Shown here in pieces: positions 26,960 through 34,974 of a DNA stretch of 64,000 nucleotides; the stretch's first letter is position 1, and each line of letters starts with the position of its first letter. A program made the translations under genes and the position numbers. The stretch is from Corynebacterium pilosum DSM 20521 = CIP 103422 (lineage in GTDB: Bacteria; Actinomycetota; Actinomycetes; Mycobacteriales; Mycobacteriaceae). Location: the NCBI RefSeq assembly GCF_000373805.1, contig NZ_KB892438.1, positions 28,788 through 92,787 of the forward strand, in the 5' to 3' direction. The notes beneath the pieces are model-generated. The model was not told the origin of the DNA. It saw nothing but the letters and a program-made list of their open reading frames with translations, and did no database searches.

Positions 26960-27605
26960 GGGCACGCACTCCTTCTTGGTACAACGCGTCTGCTGCAGCA
27001 ACGTTGGAATAAGTGTAGCGATGCAAAGGGGTCGCACCGTGGCGGCGCACCGCATCCATATGCGCCTTTGTGCCATAACCCTTATGCCTGTCCAACCCAT
27101 ACTCCGGATAATCCTGCGCAAGTTTGCCGACGAGGCGATCGCGACTTACCTTCGCCAACACACTCGCCGCGGCAATACACCGCGCTGAATAATCCCCACC
27201 GATCACCGGCAGCTGCGGCTGCACAAGCCCTGGCACACAAAACGCATCCACCAGCACATACTCCGGCCTCACGCCAAGGCGGGACACCGCCAAACGCGCC
27301 CCGTCCAGGTTCGCGTTCTGAATCCCTCGGGCATCGATCGTCGCCGCGTCAATATGGACCACGCTGTGTGCGAGGCACTTATCGACGATCACCTCAAACA
27401 GTTTCTCGCGGCGCACCGGAGAAAGCTTCTTCGAATCCGTTAGCCCCTCCAACTCCGGGATGATGCGCTGCGGGAGGATGCACGCCGCAATGGTGATCGG
27501 CCCGAAGCACGCCCCGCGACCGGCCTCGTCGATGCCTGCCACAGGCCCCAAGCCAGCCTTTGCCAGGGCGACCTCGAAGGTGCGCAGCTGCTTCAGCCGG
27601 CGCAC
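26949..27605 (-). CDS. rnhB: ribonuclease HII
   Basis: Removes RNA from RNA-DNA hybrids and single ribonucleotides in DNA. It has 218 residues from GTG 27605. The first catalytic pair lies in GIDEAGRGACFGP; the third Asp is in YVLVDAFCVPG, and the RDRLVGKLAQDYPEYGLDRHKGYGTKAH block is typical. The start directly follows the lepB stop (TAGCGTG), so it is translationally coupled to lepB. Confidence 0.96.
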   Translation of the reverse strand: MRRLKQLRTFEVALAKAGLGPVAGIDEAGRGACFGPITIAACILPQRIIPELEGLTDSKKLSPVRREKLFEVIVDKCLAHSVVHIDAATIDARGIQNANLDGARLAVSRLGVRPEYVLVDAFCVPGLVQPQLPVIGGDYSARCIAAASVLAKVSRDRLVGKLAQDYPEYGLDRHKGYGTKAHMDAVRRHGATPLHRYTYSNVAAADALYQEGVRAHER

Positions 27606-27606
27606 G

Positions 27607-28362
27607 CTACTGCTGGATGTCCGGGTCGTCCACGCCACCGAACCGGCTGAGTGGAAGGATGATCATCTGCACCTTGCCGCGCAGGTTCTCCTCCGGGATC
27701 GCACCCTGGTGCGGGTCACCAATGTGGTAGCGCGAGTCAAGAGAGTTGGTGCGGTTATCGCCCATCATGAAGTAGTGATCCTCTGGCACCTGGACCGGCC
27801 CGAAGTAGTCGCCGCCACAGGCCTCCGAGCCCGTGGCTGGATTCACCGGGTAGTACGGTGGCTGCAACGTGTAGGACTGATCAATCGGCTGGCCGTCCAC
27901 CATCACAGCAGGGTCGCCCTCCTGGCAGGACACGGTCTGCCCACCCGTGGCGATGATGCGCTTGACCAGGTTATTCTCATCCGGTGCAACCAGCCCCACG
28001 TAGGAGCCCAGGTTCTGCAACCCGCGCACCACGCCGTTATCGCTGCGCTGGGACACAAAGCCCTGGTTCCACGAGTCGGTCCCCTCAAACACGACCACGT
28101 CGCCGGCTTCGGGCTCACTGAAATAGTAGGAGACCTTTTCGACGAAGATCCGGTCCCCCGTACACCCCTCACACCCATGCAGGGTCGGCTCCATCGACGC
28201 CGAAGGGATCAAGTAGACGCGCCCCACAAACGTCTGCAGCACAAAGATGATCGCGAGAGTAAGAACGATCACCACAGGGATTTCGATATACCACGGAGTA
28301 GTCTTCTCTTCTCCCTCTTCGCGGTTCTGCCCCGAGTCTGCTGCATCAGTTGAAGTCGTCAC
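27607..28362 (-). CDS. lepB: signal peptidase I
   Basis: Membrane serine protease that removes Sec/Tat signal peptides on the outer face. It has 251 residues: a charged cytosolic N terminus, one membrane helix (about residues 27-45), catalytic Ser56 in PSASMEPTL, Lys134 in NNLVKRIIA and the box GDNRTNSLDSRYHIG. An insert with CEGCTG lies after the Ser motif. GTG start at 28362 with TAGAGT 8 nt upstream. First gene of lepB-rnhB-DUF2469. Confidence 0.95.
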   Translation of the reverse strand: MTTSTDAADSGQNREEGEEKTTPWYIEIPVVIVLTLAIIFVLQTFVGRVYLIPSASMEPTLHGCEGCTGDRIFVEKVSYYFSEPEAGDVVVFEGTDSWNQGFVSQRSDNGVVRGLQNLGSYVGLVAPDENNLVKRIIATGGQTVSCQEGDPAVMVDGQPIDQSYTLQPPYYPVNPATGSEACGGDYFGPVQVPEDHYFMMGDNRTNSLDSRYHIGDPHQGAIPEENLRGKVQMIILPLSRFGGVDDPDIQQ

Positions 28363-28397
28363 AAGGGGCTACTCTAGCAGCACACAAGAACAACAAA

Positions 28398-28435
28398 CGC
28401 CCCGCCACACTGTTTGTGAACAGTGTGGCGGGGCG
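28398..28435 (-). terminator. terminator after rplS
   Basis: Perfect 17-bp stem (arms 28398-28414 and 28419-28435, loop of 4) followed on the minus strand by TTTGTTGTTCTT. An intergenic TCGTCGNNAAGC copy begins 2 bp from its base at 28437. Confidence 0.9.
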
Positions 28436-28457
28436 CTCGTCGATAAGCGCGCTAAAA

Positions 28458-28805
28458 CTAGCGGCGCTCCTTAATACGTGCAGCCTTACCGCGCAGCTCA
28501 CGCATGTAGTACAGCTTCGCGCGACGGACCTTGCCGTGGCGGTCCACCTCGATGGACTCGATGTTCGGGGAGTGCACCGGGAAGGTACGCTCCACGCCAA
28601 TGCCGAAGGAGACCTTGCGGACGGTGAAGGTCTCGCGGATGCCGTCGCCCTGGCGGCGGATGCACACGCCCTTGAACAGCTGGGTACGGGTGGTGGAGCC
28701 CTCGATGACCTTCACGTTCACGTCCAGGGTGTCGCCTGGGCGGAAGGATGGGATGTCGTCGCGCAGCTGTGCTGCATCAATCTTGTCGATAATGCCGTTG
28801 CTCAT
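28458..28805 (-). CDS. rplS: 50S ribosomal protein L19
   Basis: A 115-residue large-subunit protein at the 30S-50S interface. Motifs [35 protein letters not shown] and [19 protein letters not shown] are all present. ATG 28805 is correct; upstream codons in the frame are not. It normally closes the rpsP-rimM-trmD-rplS operon; here tex lies between trmD and rplS. Confidence 0.98.
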   Translation of the reverse strand: MSNGIIDKIDAAQLRDDIPSFRPGDTLDVNVKVIEGSTTRTQLFKGVCIRRQGDGIRETFTVRKVSFGIGVERTFPVHSPNIESIEVDRHGKVRRAKLYYMRELRGKAARIKERR

Positions 28806-28922
28806 TGAAGCAATCCTTTTCAATTCTGGATAGAGGATCCTGGCGGCTTCTCCCACGCGGGGCGCACGTACCGGTTCATATCAGCTACAAAGTACAAGCA
28901 AATATTGTGCCACAGGCCGTGC

Positions 28923-31187
28923 TTAGCGGCCAAATCCAGCCTGGCGCAGCGCGTCCGCCATGCTGCCGGACTGAGACTGTTGTTTCTTCTTGCCGCGCTT
29001 CTGCTCCTTGGCCTTGCGCTTCGGCTTGTTGCTCGCGCCGGGTTCGTCGTCGAGGCGCAGACTGAGTCCGATGCGCTGGCGCTCCACGTCCACATCCATG
29101 ACCTTGACTTTCACCACTTCGCCGGAACGGACCACGTCGTGCGGATCCTCCACGAACTTGTGGCTCATCGCCGACACGTGCACCAAACCGTCCTGGTGAA
29201 CGCCCACGTCTACGAAGGCGCCGAACGCGGCCACGTTCGTCACGGTGCCCTCCAGGATCATGCCCGGGGTCAAGTCAGAAACCTTGTTTACGCCTTCTTT
29301 GAAGGTGGCCGTCTTGAACTCGGGGCGTGGGTCGCGGCCCGGCTTGTCCAGCTCGGCGATGATATCGGTCACCGTGGGAACGCCGAACGTGTCGTCAGCA
29401 AAGTCCGCCGGCTTCAGCTTCTCCAACACGCGTGTGTTCCCGATCAACTCATCGACAGCCAGCCCGGTACTCTGCGCGATCTTTTCGACGACAGGATACG
29501 CCTCTGGGTGCACCGCCGACGCATCCAAAGGCTGGTCGCCACCATTGATGCGCAGGAAGCCGGCACACTGCTCAAAAGCCTTCGGGCCCAAGCGCGGCAC
29601 CTTGCCCAGTTCCTTACGGGTGGCAAAAACACCATTGTCGTCGCGGTAGGCCACGATATTTTTCGCCACGGTGTTAGAGATGCCTGCCACGCGTTCCAGA
29701 AGCGGCACGGACGCCGTGTTCAGGTCCACGCCGACGGCGTTCACCGCGTCTTCCACCACGTCATCCAAGGTCTTCGCTAGGGCCGTCTGGTTCACATCGT
29801 GCTGGTACTGCCCCACTCCGATCGATTTGGGGTCCACCTTCACCAGCTCCGCCAGCGGGTCCTGCAGGCGACGCGCGATGGAAACGGCCGAGCGCAACGA
29901 GACATCCATGTCCGGGAATTCCTTCGCCGCGATCTCACTGGCCGAGTACACCGACGCACCCGATTCACTAACGACGACCGGCGTCGGCCTTGTGCCACCC
30001 GCCTTCTCGATCAGGTCAGCGACTTCCCCGGCAAGCTTTTCAGACTCGCGGCTGGCCGTGCCATTACCCACGGCGATCAGCTCCACGCCGTGCGTGGCCA
30101 CCAGGGTGGACAGCTGCTGTACAGCCTGGCTCCACTGGTTCTGAGGCTGGTGCGGATAGACGATCGCGGTATCCATCACCTTGCCGGTCTCGTCTACCAC
30201 CGCGCACTTCACACCGTTGCGGTAGCCCGGGTCCAGCGCCAACGTGGAACGCTGACCGGCCGGTGCCGCGAGCAGGACGTCGCGCAGGTTGGTGGCGAAG
30301 ATGTCTAGCGCCCCCTCCTCCGCCTTTTCCTTCAGGCGCATCCGCACATCCAGACCGGAGGAGACCAGCAGTTTGGTCCGCCAGCCCCAACGCACCGCGT
30401 TGGCCAACCACGTCGAGGTCTTCGTGTCTAGGTCGAAGCGGTCCGCGATCTTTGCCTCATAGGTGGCGTCCTCCCCCGGATCCAGGTTGAGGTTCAGCAC
30501 GCCCTCCTTCTCCCCTCGCAGCAACGCCAGGATGCGGTGGGACGGCAGGGAGGTGAAGTCCTCATTGAAGTCGAAGTAGTCCTTAAACTTCGCACCTTCC
30601 TGTTCCTTGCCCTCGACCACGCTGGCACGCATGGTACCGGTGGAGTACATTTCCTCGCGGACCTCGCCGACCAGGTCCGCATCGAGTGCGAAGCGGTCGA
30701 TCAAGATGGCGCGGGCACCCTCCAGCACGGCCTTCGTGTCGGCGAAGCCCTCGGTCACATACTCCTGGGCCAGGGCCTCAGGATCAGCGGAGGGATCGTC
30801 GATAAGCGAATCCGTGAGCGGCTCGATGCCGGCCTCGCGAGCGATGTCCGCCTTCGTCTTGCGGCGCTTCTTGTAGGGCAGGTAGAGGTCCTCAAGGCGG
30901 GCCTTCGTATCGGTGGCCTCGATCAGCGCGCGCAACTCGTCGGTGAGTTTGCCCTGCTCATCGATCGCCTCGATGATCGCTTCCTTGCGCTCGGCCAGTT
31001 CGACGAGGTAGGTGTTGCGTTCCTCGATGTGGCGCAGCTGGGCGTCATCCAGCCCGCCGGTGGCTTCCTTGCGGTAGCGGGAGATGAACGGGACCGTGTT
31101 GCCTTCGGCAAGTAGGGTCAGCGCGGCATCAACCTGTGACTGCTTAATGCCAAGTTCTTCTGCAATAGTGCGGGCGATAAATGTCAT
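28923..31187 (-). CDS. tex: Tex family RNA-binding protein
   Basis: A 754-residue transcription accessory factor. Order: N-terminal helical region (IAEELGIKQSQVDAAL), YqgF/RNase-H-like domain (LALDPGYRNGVKCAVVDETG, about residue 330), two helix-hairpin-helix segments (VPLLERVAGISNTVAKNIVAYRD region), then a C-terminal S1 RNA-binding domain (GMILEGTVTNVAAFGAFVDVGVHQDGLVHVS). The tail is basic. ATG 31187 follows TAGAGT at 7 nt. It ends 117 bp before rplS. Confidence 0.95.
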   Translation of the reverse strand: MTFIARTIAEELGIKQSQVDAALTLLAEGNTVPFISRYRKEATGGLDDAQLRHIEERNTYLVELAERKEAIIEAIDEQGKLTDELRALIEATDTKARLEDLYLPYKKRRKTKADIAREAGIEPLTDSLIDDPSADPEALAQEYVTEGFADTKAVLEGARAILIDRFALDADLVGEVREEMYSTGTMRASVVEGKEQEGAKFKDYFDFNEDFTSLPSHRILALLRGEKEGVLNLNLDPGEDATYEAKIADRFDLDTKTSTWLANAVRWGWRTKLLVSSGLDVRMRLKEKAEEGALDIFATNLRDVLLAAPAGQRSTLALDPGYRNGVKCAVVDETGKVMDTAIVYPHQPQNQWSQAVQQLSTLVATHGVELIAVGNGTASRESEKLAGEVADLIEKAGGTRPTPVVVSESGASVYSASEIAAKEFPDMDVSLRSAVSIARRLQDPLAELVKVDPKSIGVGQYQHDVNQTALAKTLDDVVEDAVNAVGVDLNTASVPLLERVAGISNTVAKNIVAYRDDNGVFATRKELGKVPRLGPKAFEQCAGFLRINGGDQPLDASAVHPEAYPVVEKIAQSTGLAVDELIGNTRVLEKLKPADFADDTFGVPTVTDIIAELDKPGRDPRPEFKTATFKEGVNKVSDLTPGMILEGTVTNVAAFGAFVDVGVHQDGLVHVSAMSHKFVEDPHDVVRSGEVVKVKVMDVDVERQRIGLSLRLDDEPGASNKPKRKAKEQKRGKKKQQSQSGSMADALRQAGFGR

Positions 31188-31194
31188 TCGTGTA

Positions 31195-31200
31195 ACTCTA
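31195..31200 (-). promoter_or_regulatory. putative -10 box for tex
   Basis: TAGAGT on the minus strand, 7 nt before ATG 31187, no ribosome binding site in the spacer: a probable leaderless start overlapping the trmD border. Confidence 0.4.
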
Positions 31201-31204
31201 GCAA

Positions 31205-32410
31205 CTAGTCCTTGTGGTTCCACGCACACGCAGCGGTCACGCCGGGCTCCTTGTAGCCCTCGTCGGTGGTGCCATACCAGTAGGTGCCGGCGGGAAGGGC
31301 GGCGACGACAGCCTTCGTGGCATCGCGCAGGTCCAGCGCGCTGCGCCCGTTGACCACCACGCGGTACAGCGCCTCCGCCACCGGCACGTGCCCCTCGGCC
31401 TGTTCGAACTGGCAGACCAGCATGTTGTCCGGTTCGCAGGTTAAATCCACCAGATCTGTATTAATGTCATAGGGCTCAAAACCGGCCTTGCGCAGCTTCT
31501 TCGGCATCTTTTTCGCGGAGCGTTCCCACTCCGTCGGGGTGATCAGCACGTTCAGGTCGGTCGCAATATCGCGTGCATGCAAAGTAAACAGGTCCTCCTC
31601 GGTCAGGGTGTTCTCGTCGATAAGTTCAGGCCGTACGCGCTGGGTCCGCAAGAGCGACTGGTCGCGGCGCCACCGCTCGACCTTGGCGTGGTTGCCGCTG
31701 AGCAGCACCTCGGGCGCCTCGATCCCGCGCCACACGCGCGGCTTGGTGTAGGACGGCCCCTCCAGCAGCCCGTCGGAGAAGCTGTCCTCCTCGTGGCTGG
31801 CCGCGTTACCCAGTACGCCGGGGATCAGGCGGGTCACCGCCTCCGCGATCACCAGCGCGGCCACTTCCCCGCCGATCAGCACATAATCGCCGATGGAGAC
31901 CTCGCGCACGCGGTAGCGCTTCTCCGCATCCTCGAACACGCGCTGGTCGATGCCCTCGTAGCGGCCACATGCGATCACGATATGTTCCTCGCGCGACCAC
32001 GCCTGCGCGTCCGCCTGGGTAAAAGGTTTACCCGCGGGGGTGGGCACCAGCAGCAGCGGCTTGGAGCGGTCCTCGCCCGTGTCGGCGTAGGGCCGCGGTG
32101 CCTTACCCAGCAGTTCGTCGTGACGCAGCTGGTCCGCGCGGTGTTCGCTTGCCGACGATAGCTCGTACCCCACCCGGCCGTCCGCCACGTCGTCGAGCGC
32201 CGGACCCCACACCTCTGGTTTCATCACCATGCCGGGACCGCCGCCGAGCGGCGTGTCGTCGACGGACTTGTGGCGATCGGTTGCCCAGTCCCGCAAATTG
32301 TGAACGCCGATCTCGATGATGCCGTCCTCGATCGCCTTGCCCAGCAGGGCATGCCTTAAAGGTTCGAGGTAGTCGGGAAAGATGGTGATGATATCGAGTC
32401 GCTGAGCCAT
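31205..32410 (-). CDS. trmD: tRNA (guanine37-N1)-methyltransferase with C-terminal extension
   Basis: SPOUT-class enzyme that makes m1G37 in tRNA and prevents +1 frameshifting. The core (about residues 1-280) is complete: ITIFPDYLEPL, the PLGGGPGMVMKPE loop, HIVIACGRYEGIDQRV and the knot SIGDYVLIGGE, then SGNHAKVERWRRDQSL. The frame continues about 119 residues beyond the normal end (31205 to about 31564) with no stop codon. The added part has two Cys, several Trp/Tyr and no membrane helix; I recognise no domain. ATG 32410 follows AAAGGTGA. Total 401 residues against about 230-275 in the family. Confidence 0.93.
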   Translation of the reverse strand: MAQRLDIITIFPDYLEPLRHALLGKAIEDGIIEIGVHNLRDWATDRHKSVDDTPLGGGPGMVMKPEVWGPALDDVADGRVGYELSSASEHRADQLRHDELLGKAPRPYADTGEDRSKPLLLVPTPAGKPFTQADAQAWSREEHIVIACGRYEGIDQRVFEDAEKRYRVREVSIGDYVLIGGEVAALVIAEAVTRLIPGVLGNAASHEEDSFSDGLLEGPSYTKPRVWRGIEAPEVLLSGNHAKVERWRRDQSLLRTQRVRPELIDENTLTEEDLFTLHARDIATDLNVLITPTEWERSAKKMPKKLRKAGFEPYDINTDLVDLTCEPDNMLVCQFEQAEGHVPVAEALYRVVVNGRSALDLRDATKAVVAALPAGTYWYGTTDEGYKEPGVTAACAWNHKD

Positions 32411-32428
32411 TTGAGTCACCTTTTCAAC

Positions 32429-32434
32429 GATACT
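32429..32434 (+). promoter_or_regulatory. putative -10 box for the DUF4232 lipoprotein
   Basis: GATACT ends 7 nt before ATG 32442; the spacer AGGGGCC could also serve as a ribosome binding site. Confidence 0.3.
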
Positions 32435-32441
32435 AGGGGCC

Positions 32442-33050
32442 ATGCCGAAGTTGAATCGTCTCTTGATCGTCGCCGCCACCGCCGCCCTCCTCACGGCGTG
32501 TGGCTCCGGCGCCGAATCTGCCGCCCCCAGCCCGACTGCTGCACCAGAGGTTCTGCAAAATGACCTCCCCAGCGAGTCCCCTGCACCTGAGATGGCACCA
32601 GAGACGACCGGCAACCGCCAAGAGGATCTGACCGCAGGCACGGATAAGGATGCGTGCATCGCATCGAACCTCGACGTGACGCTGGCGAACGAAGAAGGCT
32701 CCGCCGGCTCCCGCGCCTTAGAGCTTGAATTCACCAACACGGGTGACACGTGCGAAATGATTGGTTTCCCCACGGTCACCGTGGTCGGCGACGGCACCGG
32801 CCGCCAGATCGGCGCGACCGCTTCCCGCGAGCCCGTCTCCACCGACTACGTCACTTTGAAGAAGGGCGATTCCGCCACGAGCACCGTGACCGTTGCCGAA
32901 TCCGACGCCGCCACCTGCAACCCCACCGACGCCGACGGCCTACGCGTGTTCCCACCAGCCAACACGAACTCCATCTATGTGCCCGTGCCTGGCCTCGAGG
33001 GTTGCGATAACCCAGACTTGTCCACGCTGACGGTGGGCCCAGTTCTCTAG
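32442..33050 (+). CDS. DUF4232 lipoprotein
   Basis: A 202-residue exported lipoprotein: lipobox LLTACGSG (Cys about residue 21), a Pro/Ser/Ala-rich linker, then a DUF4232 domain that begins CIASNLDVTLANEEG and has four Cys likely in two disulfides (CIAS, DTCEMIGFP, ATCNP, GCDNP). DUF4232 proteins are envelope proteins of actinobacteria without assigned function. It is transcribed opposite to its neighbours, between trmD and rimM, and its stop codon shares CTAG with that of rimM. Confidence 0.85.
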   Translation: MPKLNRLLIVAATAALLTACGSGAESAAPSPTAAPEVLQNDLPSESPAPEMAPETTGNRQEDLTAGTDKDACIASNLDVTLANEEGSAGSRALELEFTNTGDTCEMIGFPTVTVVGDGTGRQIGATASREPVSTDYVTLKKGDSATSTVTVAESDAATCNPTDADGLRVFPPANTNSIYVPVPGLEGCDNPDLSTLTVGPVL

Positions 33051-33544
33051 AGTTCGAAGAGCCCTTCCGGCGGGGTGACCACTAGCAGGCCCTCGTCGAG
33101 GTCTACTTCGGGCACGATGTCATAGACGAAGGGCACGAGCACCTCGCGGCCTTTATAGTCCACCTCAAGGATCTGGCGTCCCGGCGTGTGCATCACTCCG
33201 GTGACTTCGCCGCTTTCCTCGTCGTCACGCACCACTTTCAGCCCGATCAACTCATGGTCATAGAAGCCGTCATCGTCGTCATCCTCCAGCGGAGGGGCGA
33301 AGAAGATAGTGCCGCGCAGCGTCTCTGCCATGTTCCGGTCCGGCACTTCCTTGAATTTGATCAAGAGGCGTCCCTTGTGCGGGCGCATGGTCTCCACCGT
33401 CAGCTCATGCTCTTTCCCGGCCTGCTTGCCGTGGAGGACTTCGTCGATAGCAAAGCGCGTCTCCGGCTCATCCGTGGTGGGGTCCACCACCACTTCGCCT
33501 TTGATGCCGTGGCATTTAATCACGCGTCCGATCTGCAATTCCAT
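33047..33544 (-). CDS. rimM: 16S rRNA processing protein RimM
   Basis: Binds S19 and helps mature the 30S head. It has 165 residues: an N-terminal beta-barrel (QIGRVIKCHGIKGEVVVDPTTDEPE) and a C-terminal PRC-like barrel (HELIGLKVV...GRQILEVDYKGREVLVPFV...EGLLVVTPPEGLFEL). An acidic run in the linker is usual. ATG 33544. It is separated from trmD by the opposite-strand DUF4232 gene. Confidence 0.97.
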   Translation of the reverse strand: MELQIGRVIKCHGIKGEVVVDPTTDEPETRFAIDEVLHGKQAGKEHELTVETMRPHKGRLLIKFKEVPDRNMAETLRGTIFFAPPLEDDDDDGFYDHELIGLKVVRDDEESGEVTGVMHTPGRQILEVDYKGREVLVPFVYDIVPEVDLDEGLLVVTPPEGLFEL

Positions 33545-33598
33545 GGTCGCTGATTTTAGCGCAGATTAATTAAAGCCCTTGCATGAGAAGCCCTACGA

Positions 33599-33614
33599 TT
33601 CTGCAGCTGCAGAA
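33599..33614. repeat. dispersed 16-bp palindrome, intergenic copy (rimM-Nudix)
   Basis: Exact TTCTGCAGCTGCAGAA in the 80-bp gap between rimM and the Nudix gene, 11 bp past the Nudix stop. No T-run follows, so a simple terminator is unlikely. Confidence 0.7.
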
Positions 33615-33624
33615 AATACCATGC

Positions 33625-34143
33625 TTACCGGTTGAAAACGTCAGGCTTATCGACGAAATCCCAGACGAACTGGATCACCGATTCGCGGTAAGGCAAAAAG
33701 TGGCCGGCGCGCATAAGATCGATCACCTCGTCGTCACGCGCCCACCGCACCTCCGCCACTTCGCGGTTCGGAACGGCTAGCGCACTCGCATCCACCTCGT
33801 GGCGCAGCACATACACATCGTCGAAGCCGTGGGCATAGTTCGCCGTGAAAGCGGGCCGGCCAAGCTCCAACTCAAGGCCAAGTTCCTCCCTGGTTTCGCG
33901 CTGCATCGCCTCCCGCGACGTCTCGCCGGCCATGGCGGAGCCGCCCACGGTCACGTCCCACAAGCTGGGCCACAAGGTCTTCTCGTCGGCACGCCGCTGG
34001 ACCAACAGGCGGTCCTGGGCATCGAAAAGACACAACGTGACCACTAGGTGAAACTCGCCCGGCCCATGTTCCGTGCCGGTCTCGACGATTTTTCCGGTCC
34101 GAATACGGTTCTCGTCGTAAATGTCCCAGTGCTCCATGGGCAT
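33625..34143 (-). CDS. Nudix hydrolase
   Basis: A 172-residue protein with a full Nudix box, GSAMAGETSREAMQRETREELGLE. The N terminus (EHWDIYDENRIRTGK...HLVVTLCLFDAQDRLLVQRRA) resembles the Nudix subgroup that includes isopentenyl-diphosphate isomerase-like and YfcD-like proteins, but lacks a clear isomerase Cys motif, so I do not call it idi. Start ATG 34143 (or ATG 34137) lies only about 8 nt after the rpsP terminator stem. It is inserted between rpsP and rimM. Confidence 0.85.
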   Translation of the reverse strand: MPMEHWDIYDENRIRTGKIVETGTEHGPGEFHLVVTLCLFDAQDRLLVQRRADEKTLWPSLWDVTVGGSAMAGETSREAMQRETREELGLELELGRPAFTANYAHGFDDVYVLRHEVDASALAVPNREVAEVRWARDDEVIDLMRAGHFLPYRESVIQFVWDFVDKPDVFNR

Positions 34144-34179
34144 AAAAATACCCCACACCGCGGAATATGCGGTGCGGGG
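34144..34179 (-). terminator. terminator after rpsP, abutting the Nudix start
   Basis: Arms 34151-34161 and 34169-34179 pair with one mismatch; on the minus strand TATTTTT follows and runs directly into the ATG of the Nudix gene. Confidence 0.8.
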
Positions 34180-34195
34180 CAGGAGTACGCGAGAT

Positions 34196-34696
34196 TTACT
34201 CTGCGTCCTTCTCCTCAGCAGCTTCTTCAGCTGGAGCCTCTGCCTCTTCAGCCTCAGCCTTCGCAGCAGCCTCGGCCTCAGCAGCGGCCTTTGCCTCTGC
34301 TTCTTCCTTAGCCTTCTTGCGCTTCTCGGTGATTGCCTCAGCGGTTGGGCCGTTGTTGGCCTCTTCCAGAGCCTGGTTGAACAGGTCGAGCTTGGATGGC
34401 TTCTCCTCAGCGGTCTTCAGAGTGCCCTCTGCGCCAGCCTCGCCCTTGTGCTTCTGCCAGTCACCGGTGACCTTCAGCAGAGCAGCGACAGGCTCGGTTG
34501 GCTGCGCGCCAACGCCCAGCCAGTACTGTGCGCGCTCGGAGTCGATCTGGATGAGCGATGGCTCTTCCTTTGGGTGGTAGATGCCGATGTTCTCGATGAT
34601 CTTGCCATCGCGGCGGGTGCGTGCATCAGCGATGACAACGCGGTACTGCGCGTTGCGGATCTTACCGACGCGCTGCAGCTTAATCTTGACAGCCAT
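34196..34696 (-). CDS. rpsP: 30S ribosomal protein S16
   Basis: A 166-residue protein: the S16 core ([21 protein letters not shown]...[19 protein letters not shown], about residues 1-85) followed by an 80-residue Ala/Glu/Lys-rich tail likely to be helical or disordered. Such tails are usual in actinobacterial S16. ATG 34696 follows AAGGAAAC; the longer upstream frame is rejected. Confidence 0.97.
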   Translation of the reverse strand: MAVKIKLQRVGKIRNAQYRVVIADARTRRDGKIIENIGIYHPKEEPSLIQIDSERAQYWLGVGAQPTEPVAALLKVTGDWQKHKGEAGAEGTLKTAEEKPSKLDLFNQALEEANNGPTAEAITEKRKKAKEEAEAKAAAEAEAAAKAEAEEAEAPAEEAAEEKDAE

Positions 34697-34974
34697 AATT
34701 GTTTCCTTCAGGTCACTGGGCAGTTCAGTCACCCGCCTCTTCTCGGCGGGCCGGTTCAGCCCTTGGTTTGGTCTGCGCGTGACACGACCGGCGGGACGTA
34801 CCCGGAATCGGCGCTTACGCAGTTCGTTACACGCTTTTCGACGAGCGCATAACCCGAACAATGTTACTAGGCACCTGCATCCTTTCCAAACCGGTGCGCC
34901 GAAAGCTGGTGGCGACAACAAAACGCGCTACAGTCTGGGTGATAAAAAATTGTTCTGCTACACAGGGTGGTGTC

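Noticed and set aside
32147..33656. Dispersed TCGTCG motif as pure codon bias
   Set aside because: Copies here are read in the opposite coding sense (for example SSAS in trmD), and others are intergenic, so a Leu-x-Asp-Glu peptide preference does not explain all copies.
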